Part shown: piece after piece, positions 44,387 through 53,876 of the stretch | Position numbering within the stretch: the first letter of the stretch is position 1 | Layout: each line of letters begins with the position of its first letter | Assembly (NCBI GenBank): GCA_025061835.1 | Contig: JANXAC010000001.1 | Coordinates: 140,684-204,683, forward strand | Length of the DNA stretch: 64,000 bases | Direction of reading: 5' to 3' | Origin: Spirochaetota bacterium | GTDB lineage: Bacteria; Spirochaetota; Brevinematia; DTOW01 | Position numbers and translations under genes: made by a program | The notes under the pieces: model-generated | Databases searched by the model: none | What the model was told of the DNA's origin: nothing | The model's input: only the letters and a program-made list of their open reading frames with translations

Positions 44387-44493
44387 AATAACGCCTGTAA
44401 TGTCATTGTGATAATACTACCATTTACACTCTTCTAAAAATATGGTATTGTAAAGGTAATTAACAAGCTACAATACGTGAAATTTGATTATTT
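44387..44493. terminator. Possible bidirectional terminator between folK and fliF
   Basis: The 107 bp between convergent folK and fliF contain TACCAT...ATGGTA with an 18-base loop, extended by AATAC/GTATT-type pairing. It is placed where a shared terminator would be expected, but the poly-U run is poor. Confidence 0.3.
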
Positions 44494-46194
44494 CTACTCT
44501 TCGGAGATCCAAGTTCTTATGACTCTAGCAGCGATGTCAGGTTTCTCTCTTGCTATGCTTATTATACTTTCAAGTAGTTCCATTCTGGCTTTCTCTTCAA
44601 CAGATAGTTCAACCATAGCACCTTCTTGTTCTGCTGCTCTGAGTGCTGCTTCACGCATAAGCTGTTGTTGCCTTGCGAGTTCTTCCTCTCGTAGTCTCCT
44701 TCTCCTTGCAACTTCTTTCATTATCGCTCTGTAGAGTAGTAACAGTAGGAATAGGACTATTAAGACAAGTATAGTAGCAATCAAGATTCTTCTTATCTGG
44801 TATCTTCTTAGAAGTTCTTCATCTTCTTTTTGAAACTGCTTCGTTCTGTCAAACTTTATGAAGGTTACAACAACGCTATCCCCTCTTATAGGGTTATAAC
44901 CTATTGCTCTCTTTACCCATTCTTCTATCCTACGTAGTTCTTCTTCATCAGGTGGAGTAAACTTCCTTTTGACTCTACCCCTCTCATCAAGCACTGGTTC
45001 ACCGTCCTTGAGTTCAACTTCCCATACACCATCAACAGCAACTGCTACACTAACACGGTTTATATCGTAAGGTTGGTTCTTTTGATTAACTTTTTCCTTA
45101 CTCAACTCATAATTCACAATCTCCTCATTCTTCTGGTATGTAGTGAACTTATCTATCTTTTCTTTTATACCAGGTGGAACATTTGCTTCAACACCAGGAG
45201 GTCCTTCCGGTATATAAGCGGGGCCTTTGAAGTCCTCTTTCGTTGTTTTCTTACTTATAGGCACATTTATTTCAACCTGACTCTCATCATAGGGCGTAAG
45301 AGGATTATCCTGTTTTACAACAGTTGGTATTACCTTATCCTGTTGTATCTCCTTCTTATCCCACCTCATATCAACTTCTGCACTTACTATTATTCTATCC
45401 TCACTTATTGCCTTTGAAAGCTCATTATGGACTCTTTCAATAAGTTCTCTCTTTATTCTCTCTTTAACCTTTATTTGCTCTCTCGCCGCTCTTATATCAT
45501 CCGAAACTTGATCTCCCAGAAGGAGGTCGCTTAATACATTACCCTGATTATCAACAACAACGATATTTTCAGGTTTCAGACCGTCAATACCACGAGCAAC
45601 GAGTTCTACTATAGCTTTCACTTTATTCTTATTCTCTCTCAAGTCCGAGTAAGGAGATGGTGTTACTACAACTGAAGCGGTTTTCTCTGTCTCATCCTCT
45701 TTAAAGAGTCTTTCTTTCTGAAAAGGTAGCACTATTTTGACATCTTCAATATCATCAATCATTTTAAGGTGTCGCTCAATTTCACCTACTATTGCCCTGT
45801 GTAGATTAACATTCCTTTCAAAGTCGGTCGTTGTGAAAGATTGAACATCAAAAAGTTCAAATCCTTTTATGTTGTTTGGGATTATCCCTTCCCAGGCAAG
45901 TCTCATTTTTGCCTTTTGTTTTGTCTCTTCATCTGAAACTAGAACAAATTTATTGTCTCTTGTCTCAAATGGTATGTTAAGTTCGGTTAATTTCTTTGTG
46001 ATCCTTGCAAAATCGTCTGGAGATAGTGCCTGAGGGTAAAGTAAAACTTTAGTAGTTGGCCTTGATATTAAAACTACAACAACAACTGCAACTACTACTG
46101 CTAAAATTGAAGATATTACTACTATCTTTGATGTGAGAGAAAGCTCCCTAAATCTGTTAAAAACGTTTCTCAAAAACTCAAGGATATTATTCAT
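44494..46194 (-). CDS. fliF: Flagellar MS-ring protein FliF
   Basis: 566 residues from the ATG at 46194, chosen for GGGAGG just upstream; longer starts in frame lack this. An N-terminal membrane helix (about 23-46) precedes a large periplasmic ring domain (LLYPQALSPDDFARITKKLTELNIPFE and MRLAWEGIIP). The C-terminal membrane helix (ILIATILVLIVLFLLLLLY) is followed by the FliG-binding tail ending ARMELLESIISIAREKPDIAARVIRTWI. It is full length. In most spirochaetes fliF lies between fliE and fliG; here neither is adjacent. Confidence 0.95.
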   Translation of the reverse strand: MNNILEFLRNVFNRFRELSLTSKIVVISSILAVVVAVVVVVLISRPTTKVLLYPQALSPDDFARITKKLTELNIPFETRDNKFVLVSDEETKQKAKMRLAWEGIIPNNIKGFELFDVQSFTTTDFERNVNLHRAIVGEIERHLKMIDDIEDVKIVLPFQKERLFKEDETEKTASVVVTPSPYSDLRENKNKVKAIVELVARGIDGLKPENIVVVDNQGNVLSDLLLGDQVSDDIRAAREQIKVKERIKRELIERVHNELSKAISEDRIIVSAEVDMRWDKKEIQQDKVIPTVVKQDNPLTPYDESQVEINVPISKKTTKEDFKGPAYIPEGPPGVEANVPPGIKEKIDKFTTYQKNEEIVNYELSKEKVNQKNQPYDINRVSVAVAVDGVWEVELKDGEPVLDERGRVKRKFTPPDEEELRRIEEWVKRAIGYNPIRGDSVVVTFIKFDRTKQFQKEDEELLRRYQIRRILIATILVLIVLFLLLLLYRAIMKEVARRRRLREEELARQQQLMREAALRAAEQEGAMVELSVEEKARMELLESIISIAREKPDIAARVIRTWISEE

Positions 46195-46389
46195 CGTTCC
46201 CTCCCAATTCCTCTTGTAGATATTATTTTTTATTAGTATCTGATTTTCAATATAAGAGGTTAAACAACTATTACCCTTACCAATGGCATTGAAGATACTA
46301 TCTTGCATCTTTTTAACATATCTTAAACTCTAATTGACTTAATTGAGAGTATTTATATATCATTCCAAAAGTTAGTTCTGGAGAAAACG

Positions 46390-48246
46390 ATGGACTGGAA
46401 GAAGTCAATACTCTCTGAAGTAAATTATACATTTGTCTCAAACCCTTATCCAAGATATAATGAGTATGTGAAAGTAAGTTTCAGAGTTATAAAGAACAAT
46501 CCTATAAAGAATGCTTACATAAGGGCTATAATTGATGGTGGTTCGCATTACTCAAGGATGAATATCTCAAGACAAACAAAACATTTTGTGTATTACGAAG
46601 GTTGGCTTAGAATGTCTCAAAAGAGTATAAACTATCATTTCATAATTGATGCTGGAAGCGAGGTTCTCTTCTATACAAGAGCTGGGCTATTTTCATATGC
46701 TCCAACTGAAGACCACGATTTTGTAATAATAGCCGAGTTTGAAAACCCTGAATGGGTTCCAGGAAGTGTATTTTACCAAATCTTTCCAGATAGGTTCTGT
46801 CAAGGAAGACCAGAATTGTCTGTAAAAACAGGTGAATACGAATACAGGGGACACAAAACTATTAAACTTGAATGGGGAACTGAACCTCTACCTTACAGCA
46901 AAGGTTTCTGTCTTGATTTTCAGGGCGGAGATTTGTACGGAATAAAAGAAAAAATCCCATACCTTGCTTCTATTGGAGTAAATGCGCTATACTTAAATCC
47001 TATTTTTAAGGCGATGACACATCACAGATATGATACCATTGACTACTTCAATGTAGATCCTCACCTTGGCGGTAATGAAGCTTTGAAAGAACTAGTTGAT
47101 GAACTTCACAAGAATGGTATGAAGATAATACTTGACATATCAATTAACCATACCGGAGATAAACATTACTGGTTTCTTAAAGCACTTGAAGACAAATCCT
47201 CCGAAGAGAGAAGTTTTTACTATTTTAACGAGAGAGACGAGTATAAGGGATGGGCTGGACTTTCTGAACTACCTCAACTTAATTACAACTCAAAGAAATT
47301 GAGAGAGTTAATTTTTGAAGGTGAGAACTCTGTTGTTAGGTATTACATTAAAAACTTTGATATAGACGGATGGCGTTTTGATGTTGCTAATGACACTGGT
47401 AGGAATGGTAGAGACCAGTTCGGTAATGAAATATTTGCAAGGATAAGAGAAAGAGTGAAGAGTGTAAAAAGGAGTGCTTACCTAATTGGCGAACACTGGG
47501 AGGATAATATTAGTTATTTGCTTGGAGATCAGTTGGATGGTTGTATGAACTACTTTGCATCATCAAGACCTTTGAGAGTATTCGCTGGTGAGGTTGATAG
47601 ATTTCTAAGAAATGTAGTAGAACCAGGAAGAAAGTTGAGGCCATCTACAGGTGCAGAAATCAATGAACAGATCCAACAACACTTTACAAGACTGCCAAAC
47701 CAGATAGCATTCCTTCAGTTTAACCTAATAGATTCACACGACATACATAGATTCCACAACTCAGTATTCTTTGAAAGAGATATATATAAAGGTATGCTAA
47801 TAATTCTCTTTCTACTACCGGGCACTGTGTCAATATACTATGGGGATGAGATAGGATTAGGAGGAAGAACAACAGATGTTGAAGGATGTAGATATCCTAT
47901 GGAATGGAATGAAGAAAAATGGGACAGATGGTTTCTAAATCTATACTCTACTTTGTCTAAACTCAAAAGAGTAGAAAAAGTACTCCATACAGGAGCATAC
48001 AGACCTCTGTATGCCGATGAAGATACGTTTGTTTTCTCAAGGTTTGATGAGAGTAAGTGCTTTGTAGGTACTCTATCAAGATCCGAAGAAGAGAAGAAAA
48101 TATCAATTCCAGTTTATCCATCAGGTGTAATTGATGAAGAAGGATTTGATGTATTCACAAACGAAAGGTTCAAAGCGAAAGATGGATACCTAAATGTGAA
48201 AGTATCTAAAAAACGACAGATGTTAATATCATTCAATCTACAATAG
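46390..48246 (+). CDS. GH13 alpha-amylase / neopullulanase-like glycosidase
   Basis: 618 residues, no signal peptide, so cytoplasmic. An N-terminal beta domain (about 1-125) is followed by a TIM barrel with all GH13 motifs: DISINHTGD, the nucleophile in GWRFDVAN (about 328), the acid in IGEHWED (about 366) and DSHDIHRF (about 448). A C-terminal beta domain follows. The combination resembles cyclomaltodextrinase/neopullulanase, which degrades small maltodextrins. CTGGAG lies before the ATG. A GH57 enzyme is encoded 7 kb downstream, suggesting glycogen or maltodextrin use. Confidence 0.88.
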   Translation: MDWKKSILSEVNYTFVSNPYPRYNEYVKVSFRVIKNNPIKNAYIRAIIDGGSHYSRMNISRQTKHFVYYEGWLRMSQKSINYHFIIDAGSEVLFYTRAGLFSYAPTEDHDFVIIAEFENPEWVPGSVFYQIFPDRFCQGRPELSVKTGEYEYRGHKTIKLEWGTEPLPYSKGFCLDFQGGDLYGIKEKIPYLASIGVNALYLNPIFKAMTHHRYDTIDYFNVDPHLGGNEALKELVDELHKNGMKIILDISINHTGDKHYWFLKALEDKSSEERSFYYFNERDEYKGWAGLSELPQLNYNSKKLRELIFEGENSVVRYYIKNFDIDGWRFDVANDTGRNGRDQFGNEIFARIRERVKSVKRSAYLIGEHWEDNISYLLGDQLDGCMNYFASSRPLRVFAGEVDRFLRNVVEPGRKLRPSTGAEINEQIQQHFTRLPNQIAFLQFNLIDSHDIHRFHNSVFFERDIYKGMLIILFLLPGTVSIYYGDEIGLGGRTTDVEGCRYPMEWNEEKWDRWFLNLYSTLSKLKRVEKVLHTGAYRPLYADEDTFVFSRFDESKCFVGTLSRSEEEKKISIPVYPSGVIDEEGFDVFTNERFKAKDGYLNVKVSKKRQMLISFNLQ

Positions 48247-48449
48247 GTATTTATCTAAAACTAAAGTTCAAATAGGAATGGTTTAGAAATCGCTCTTAAA
48301 GTATTCCAGATACTAAACTTCACAGTAGTCAGTTTGATTGACATAACAAGACTATCGGGACTATTCAAAATCATGAAGATTATAGGATAATTCCTTAAGG
48401 ATGATAGAAAATTTTTAGACTTTAATTCGTGGTTTTAGGGTTATCTTTA

Positions 48450-48483
48450 AGAGTTCTAAACTCTAGTCAGAGTTTAAATTTTT
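48450..48483 (+). terminator. Terminator-like hairpin with alternative pairing, downstream of GH13 gene
   Basis: AACTCT (48459-48464) can pair with AGAGTT before it (48450-48455, loop of three) or with AGAGTTT after it (48469-48475, loop of four). The second pairing is followed by AAATTTTT, as in an intrinsic terminator. It lies between the convergent GH13 and trpGD genes. Confidence 0.4.
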
Positions 48484-50071
48484 AAGCCTTGTTCGTTTCA
48501 CCTATCAGGTTCTGTAGTTTTTCAAGTGCTTTACCTGATGAGATTGATTTCTTTGCTAGCTCAACAGCATCCTGAAGATTTTTAACTCTACCTGTTAGGA
48601 ATATAGCCAAAGCAGAGTTTATTAGAACTGCATTTTTTTGAGGTATAGGTTTATCATTAAGTATGTCCATACAAATGTTTTTGTTATACTCAATATCACC
48701 ACCTAGTATGTCTTCAAACGGTATTGGATCAAGACCAAAATCTTGAGGTTTTAGTCTGACATACTTGACATTACCATTGTTTAGGTATGCTACTTTTGTT
48801 GAGGAAGAGGGTGAAACTTCATCAAGCCCATCTTCACTATGAACCACGAAAGCTTTTTGCAAGCCAAGATTATGTAAAACTTCAGGAAGTATCTTAAGTA
48901 GTTTCTCATCAAATACTCCTATGAGTTGATATTTAGGTCTTGATGGGTTTACCAGTGGTCCAAGTATGTTGAATATCGTTCTAACACCAAGTTCTTTTCT
49001 TATCGGTGCTACATTCTTCATCGCAGGATGGTAAATAGGGGCAAACAGAAACCCAATACCCAATGTATTTATTATTTTCTCCATCCTTTCAGGCTTTATA
49101 TCTATCTTCACACCTAGCGATTCTAACAGGTCTGCACTACCAACCTTGCTTGACACTGATCTATTACCATGCTTTGGAACCTTCAACCCTTCAACTCCAG
49201 CAATCACAAAAGAAGATATAGTAGAGATATTTATAGTATGTTTTCCATCACCACCAGTTCCACAGTTATCTACAGTTTCTCCATCAACGTTTATCTTGAT
49301 AGCATTATCAAGCATACCTCTCGCAAAGCCAAGAATTTCGGAGCTACTCTCTCCTTTTACTCTAATCCCGAGAAGTAGAGCAGATGTCAGAACAGGTGAT
49401 ATTTCACCTCTAATTATCTTATCAGCAATAATCTGTGATTCTTGATCTGACAAATCTTCCTTTGAACTTACTTTATTTATGAAGAATGACACACTGATAG
49501 TAGGCTTAATAAAATCTATGAAGTTTTTGATCATCTTCATACCATACTCCGTTGCGATAGACTCTGGGTGGAACTGAACGCCGAAGAGAGGATATTCTCT
49601 GTGTCTAACTCCCATTATCTCATCATCTTCGCTTGAAGCAGTAATCTCAAGTTCTTTAGGTAATGAAGATGGGTCTATCACAAGAGAATGATATCTTGTT
49701 GCTTTCAGAGGGTTGGTTATCTCTTTGAAAACATCTTTCTGGTTATGAACTATCACAGAAGTTTTTCCATGCATGATTCTCTTTGCGTGTATTATCTTCC
49801 CACCAAAAACTTCACCTATTGCCTGATGACCTAGGCAAACGCCTAGTATTGGTATCTTTGTGTAGAATTCTTTTATTAGTTCCTCTGAAATACCTGCATC
49901 CTTGGGCCACCCGGGACCAGGTGAGATTATTATGCCTGAGGGGGACATTTTCCTTATCTCTTCTACGCTAACCTCGTCATTCCTAAAAACTTTTACATTA
50001 CTATACAGTGTTCCAACATACTGAACAAGGTTATACACAAACGAATCATAGTTATCAATAAACACAATCAT
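48482..50071 (-). CDS. trpGD: Fused anthranilate synthase glutaminase / anthranilate phosphoribosyltransferase
   Basis: 529 residues. Residues 1-190 form the TrpG glutamine amidotransferase: FIDNYDSFVYNLVQYVG, nucleophile cysteine in GVCLGHQAIG, and HPES with the triad histidine. Residues about 200-529 form TrpD: DNCGTGGDGKHTINIST, PKHGNRSVSSKVGSADLLESLG and MKNVAPIRKELGVRTIFNILGPLVNP. The fusion is known in enterobacteria. trpE and the remaining trp genes are not in the window. The start has no ribosome-binding site, and a consensus promoter ends 8 nt before the ATG, implying a leaderless message. Confidence 0.95.
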   Translation of the reverse strand: MIVFIDNYDSFVYNLVQYVGTLYSNVKVFRNDEVSVEEIRKMSPSGIIISPGPGWPKDAGISEELIKEFYTKIPILGVCLGHQAIGEVFGGKIIHAKRIMHGKTSVIVHNQKDVFKEITNPLKATRYHSLVIDPSSLPKELEITASSEDDEIMGVRHREYPLFGVQFHPESIATEYGMKMIKNFIDFIKPTISVSFFINKVSSKEDLSDQESQIIADKIIRGEISPVLTSALLLGIRVKGESSSEILGFARGMLDNAIKINVDGETVDNCGTGGDGKHTINISTISSFVIAGVEGLKVPKHGNRSVSSKVGSADLLESLGVKIDIKPERMEKIINTLGIGFLFAPIYHPAMKNVAPIRKELGVRTIFNILGPLVNPSRPKYQLIGVFDEKLLKILPEVLHNLGLQKAFVVHSEDGLDEVSPSSSTKVAYLNNGNVKYVRLKPQDFGLDPIPFEDILGGDIEYNKNICMDILNDKPIPQKNAVLINSALAIFLTGRVKNLQDAVELAKKSISSGKALEKLQNLIGETNKA

Positions 50072-50079
50072 AGGTAAGA

Positions 50080-50108
50080 ATTATAGTCAAATATTACCCT
50101 TTTTTCAA
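50080..50108 (-). promoter_or_regulatory. Consensus promoter of trpGD, apparently leaderless
   Basis: On the minus strand TTGAAA (50103-50108), a 17-nt spacer and TATAAT (50080-50085). The -10 box ends 8 nt from the ATG at 50071, which is certainly the start because MIVFIDNYDSF is the family N-terminus. Confidence 0.7.
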
Positions 50109-50299
50109 ATTCAACCTACTGTTGGGATAATTTTGAAATTAATCCGACAAATTTTCAACTAACCTGAAGAGTATCCAGAAAATTGAGTAATTAACATTAA
50201 AAATGAGTTAATAGAGTTATGGATTTGAAAGGTATATTAATTATCTATAATCACTACGCCAAATTTTGAAAAATCTTAATTCAGCAAATCTAACACTAT

Positions 50300-51610
50300 T
50301 TACCTAATTAGCGATATAAAGTTAGTCTCGCTAAAGTTTCCGTTCATATCTTCCAGCCACATTGAAACTTCGTTGGTGTTATTATCTATTTCAAACGATA
50401 GATATTTGACATTCCCAAAAGCACTCTCACTCAGCTTCTTTTCGTTAACTGTATAGTGTATGAGTTTAACACCGCTACCATAATCTCCATCTGAAAACTC
50501 CAGAAATACAGACACCCTTTGCCCTTTTACAACAAACTTACTTTCTGATAACTTCTTTGAACCTTCAATTTCTACCCTTTTAAAGAAAGGTTTTTCTCTG
50601 TCTAGAGAGTATGAAACAACTTTGAACTTTACAACTTGATTTGTGAAGTTTCCATCAAGATCTGTGTATCCAATACTACATTCATAGTTACCTTCCGATA
50701 GCGACAGATAAACTATTTCATAAGGGTTTATCTCTGATTCCCTGTTGAACTTCCTATAAAGAGGGTATTCAACAACTCTACTTCTACCATCACTTATAGA
50801 CAGATAGGATTTGGAAAAATCAATACCTGATATGTCAGTAGGGTCTAGCCACTTTATCTGTATGTCATTAGTTCGGTAGAATACTGAACCATTTGTAGGA
50901 TTTAGTATTCTGAATGTAGGTGGGTTTTTGTCAAAATAAACTCTACTTGTAATCTGGCTATTACCAATCACTACCAAATACTCGCCTTCCTTAAAGAAGG
51001 TATGATCAGCAGAGTATAAACCTTTTATTCTTGATGTAGGTTGTGTAATTAACACATTCGTTACACCTTCATAACTGTCTATAACAAGAGCCTTGACAGG
51101 AGATTGATAGATAAAAAAGAAACGAACCTGTTGAGTTATCTTTCTAGGAATTTCAACTTCATTGATACCTTCAGATATTATTATTGGAGTTTGAGTTGTG
51201 TTTGATATTGAAAAGGCAATGTTGGTCTTGAAAACGATCTTCTTACCTTCAGAGAAAGAAAACGATACAATCCTTCCTTTACCATAAGTTATGGTATGAA
51301 ACCAAGGAGTGAATAATCTTATCGTGTCCTCAGAAACTCTTTTGAATAGTATATCTTCTCCTAGTGTAAAGGTTTGAACCTTGTTGTCTATCTTTACTGA
51401 TAACTTTATATCTTGATGTCCATGACTATTTTTATGGTTTTCTTTCAGTGAGTATGATAACTCTAATATGAATATAGGGTTTAGAGGAATGAAGTTTGTA
51501 TAGTTGATAACTGAAAAACTTTTGACAGAGAAAGTAGTATGACCATAAATTTTCATACACTCCGAAACAATCAGTAGGCTTAACACTGACAGAATAACTT
51601 TGTGTATCAT
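50300..51610 (-). CDS. Exported Ig-like/carbohydrate-binding type protein, unknown function
   Basis: 436 residues from the Met at 51610, giving a signal peptide IHKVILSVLSLLIVSEC. The rest is beta-rich with several Ig/fibronectin-like modules; the motif FRILNPTNGSVFYRTNDIQIKW and CSIGYTDLDGNFTNQVV recur in bacterial surface adhesins and chaperone-like proteins. No catalytic motif is seen. It is a single gene, divergent from the oligopeptide-binding gene. No ribosome-binding site is clear, so the start is uncertain (51658 is also in frame). Confidence 0.5.
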   Translation of the reverse strand: MIHKVILSVLSLLIVSECMKIYGHTTFSVKSFSVINYTNFIPLNPIFILELSYSLKENHKNSHGHQDIKLSVKIDNKVQTFTLGEDILFKRVSEDTIRLFTPWFHTITYGKGRIVSFSFSEGKKIVFKTNIAFSISNTTQTPIIISEGINEVEIPRKITQQVRFFFIYQSPVKALVIDSYEGVTNVLITQPTSRIKGLYSADHTFFKEGEYLVVIGNSQITSRVYFDKNPPTFRILNPTNGSVFYRTNDIQIKWLDPTDISGIDFSKSYLSISDGRSRVVEYPLYRKFNRESEINPYEIVYLSLSEGNYECSIGYTDLDGNFTNQVVKFKVVSYSLDREKPFFKRVEIEGSKKLSESKFVVKGQRVSVFLEFSDGDYGSGVKLIHYTVNEKKLSESAFGNVKYLSFEIDNNTNEVSMWLEDMNGNFSETNFISLIR

Positions 51611-51726
51611 AATACAAATTATGGTTATATCAACGCATTGATTTCTATAAATATTCATAAATCAGTTTGTAGAAACTGGTTTGAGAAACCTAAATAATAC
51701 TTCTGTAAGAATAATCTGGAGGGCTT

Positions 51727-53301
51727 ATGAAGAAGAAGTTCCTTGCTTTCCTTATACTTTCATCAATGATACTAACATTCTGTTCCAGACCTAGTTTAAG
51801 GGATGAGGAGACAATTGTTCTAACCCTTTCTCAAGAGCCACAGACTCTTAATCCTGTTTCATCTCTGGATTTGTATTCATCAATAGTAATATCATTTGTG
51901 TATGACTCTCTCTTTGAAGTTGATAAAAATCTGAATTTCACTCCAAAGATAGTGAAGGAATATACAGTATCATCTGACTCCAAAGTTTTCAGATTTAAGA
52001 TAAAAGAAAACGCGAGATGGCAAGATGGGAAACCAATAACCGCAGACGATGTTATATACACCTACTCAATGATCACAAATCCTATATCAAGAGCGTTTAA
52101 CAAAGTTGCACAATACAAGGATGTTGAGTATGTGAAGAAGATAGATGAACTAACATTTGAGGTAAAATACAGACAACCTTACGCACCAGCACTTGAGAGT
52201 TGGGCTATGATACCAATACCAAAGCATATCTTTGAGAAAGAAGATTTTCAAAATACGAAATATAACTCTTTTCCTATTGGAAGTGGCGCTTATGAAGTGA
52301 AGAAGGTTGTTCCCGGGCAGTATATTATACTTGAAAGAATAACAAATTACTGGGATGTTGATAACACACCAAAAATAAAGAGAATTGTATTTAAAATCAT
52401 AAAAGACCCTACAGTTGAGTTTAACGCACTCAAGGTTGGTGAGGTAGACCTGGCAGGTATAAGACCAATAGACTGGGTCAATCAGGCACAAGAAGACTGG
52501 TTTAAGCAGAAGTTTAACACTTACAGATACTACACTCTAAACATATCTCAAATAGCGATAAACCTAAAAGATGAGATATTATCAGACAAACTCGTTAGAA
52601 AAGCACTATCTCACTCCGTAAACAAAGAAGAGATCAAAAAGAGTGTATATTTCGGTCTTGCAGAGCCACTTTCAGGTCCCTTCCCCCCTAACAGTTGGGC
52701 TTTTAACCCTAATGTGAAAGATTACGAGTTTTCACTAGAAAAGGCTTCAAAACTACTAGATGAGGCTGGTTGGAAGGATACTGACGGTGATGGAGTGAGA
52801 GATAAAGGGGGCAAAAAACTATCCCTTGAACTTATTATTCCTCAGGGTAGCGAAACAGGTATAAAGATTGGAGAGATACTCAAGGAAACATTAAAGAACA
52901 TAGGTGTTGAACTCAATATAAGAGTTATGGAATGGTCAATGGTTACGAAAACAATAGATAGTAAGACATTCCAGATGGTGATGTTTGGATGGTCACTTTC
53001 TCTTGACCCAGATCCCTACGATATATGGCATTCTTCGCAGATAAATGGAGGAATAAACTATGTAAGTTATTCAAACAAGGAAGTTGATAAACTCTGTGAA
53101 GAAGGTAGAAGGATCTTTAACAAGGAAGAACGAAAGAAAATATATGCAAGGGTTCATCAGATAATACAGGATGATTTACCTTACATATTCCTATTCTCAA
53201 GAGCATCACTTGTAGGAGCAGATAGGCGAGTAATTAATATAGATCCTTCAACAGTAGGAATATATTGGAACTTCAATAAATGGGAATTACAAAAACCCTA
53301 A
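51727..53301 (+). CDS. ABC-transporter oligopeptide-binding protein (SBP_bac_5), probable lipoprotein
   Basis: 524 residues. A signal sequence ends in MILTFCSRPS, a relaxed spirochaete-type lipobox with Cys19 as possible lipid site; phenylalanine at -1 is unusual. Family motifs: LSQEPQTLNPVSS, FRFKIKENARWQDGKPITADDVIYTY, FNALKVGEVDLAGI and AGWKDTDGDGVRDKGGKKLSLELI. It captures peptides or sugars-like ligands for DppBCDF/OppBCDF. No permease or ATPase genes are adjacent. CTGGAGG lies before the ATG. Confidence 0.88.
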   Translation: MKKKFLAFLILSSMILTFCSRPSLRDEETIVLTLSQEPQTLNPVSSLDLYSSIVISFVYDSLFEVDKNLNFTPKIVKEYTVSSDSKVFRFKIKENARWQDGKPITADDVIYTYSMITNPISRAFNKVAQYKDVEYVKKIDELTFEVKYRQPYAPALESWAMIPIPKHIFEKEDFQNTKYNSFPIGSGAYEVKKVVPGQYIILERITNYWDVDNTPKIKRIVFKIIKDPTVEFNALKVGEVDLAGIRPIDWVNQAQEDWFKQKFNTYRYYTLNISQIAINLKDEILSDKLVRKALSHSVNKEEIKKSVYFGLAEPLSGPFPPNSWAFNPNVKDYEFSLEKASKLLDEAGWKDTDGDGVRDKGGKKLSLELIIPQGSETGIKIGEILKETLKNIGVELNIRVMEWSMVTKTIDSKTFQMVMFGWSLSLDPDPYDIWHSSQINGGINYVSYSNKEVDKLCEEGRRIFNKEERKKIYARVHQIIQDDLPYIFLFSRASLVGADRRVINIDPSTVGIYWNFNKWELQKP

Positions 53302-53315
53302 AGATAAAATTAATG

Positions 53316-53406
53316 CGGAGAAGGTGGGATTTGAACCCACGGTAGCACTTTTCAGTGCTACGACGGTTTAGCAAACCGTTGCCTTAGACCGCTCGGCCAC
53401 CTCTCC
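53316..53406 (-). tRNA. tRNA-Ser (anticodon GCU)
   Basis: 91 nt on the minus strand. Acceptor GGAGAGG/CTTCTCC, discriminator G, anticodon arm ACGGT-TTGCTAA-ACCGT (anticodon GCU, reads AGC/AGU), a long variable arm typical of serine tRNAs (TAGCACT/AGTGCTA stem) and T arm GTGGG-TTCAAAT-CCCAC. CCA is not encoded. It lies 14 bp after the convergent oligopeptide-binding gene and 23 bp downstream of yajC on the same strand. Confidence 0.95.
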
Positions 53407-53429
53407 GTCGTTAATAAATATAAAAAATT

Positions 53430-53720
53430 CTACTTCTTCTCTTCAACTTTGTTTTGGAAAACCGAAACAACAAAATCCTTACCTATCTCAACGACAGTAT
53501 CCTTTGAGATTTTTGCCTTTATAATCCCCTTCTCTTCGTCACGAGATATGAATTCGGCGATTATACCACCAGCAGTAACAAACCTATCACCTTCTTTCAT
53601 TTCGTTTATCTGTTGCATAAGTTTCTTCCTTCTCCTGTTTTCGGGGAATATAATGAGGAAGTAGAATACAACAAACATCAATACCATCAATATTAGAAAC
53701 GAAAATCCGCCATCCTGCAT
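53430..53720 (-). CDS. yajC: Sec translocon accessory protein YajC
   Basis: 96 residues. One membrane helix (FSFLILMVLMFVVFYFLIIFP) is followed by the family block NRRRKKLMQQINEMKEGDRFVTAGGIIAEF and a short hydrophobic-acidic tail. YajC joins SecDF in the translocon. secD and secF are not adjacent. GAGG lies about 8 nt before the ATG. The tRNA-Ser gene follows on the same strand. Confidence 0.93.
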   Translation of the reverse strand: MQDGGFSFLILMVLMFVVFYFLIIFPENRRRKKLMQQINEMKEGDRFVTAGGIIAEFISRDEEKGIIKAKISKDTVVEIGKDFVVSVFQNKVEEKK

Positions 53721-53876
53721 AAAAATACCTCACATTTTGTAATTATAAACTACTTACACTTAACGTTGCTAAATAACTATCAATTTTTAAACTTTAAATG
53801 AAGAATTAATAACCAATTTGTCAATAGGAAGATATTATGTAAATAATTTTTGAGTAAAATTGCAGAGGTAAATGAT

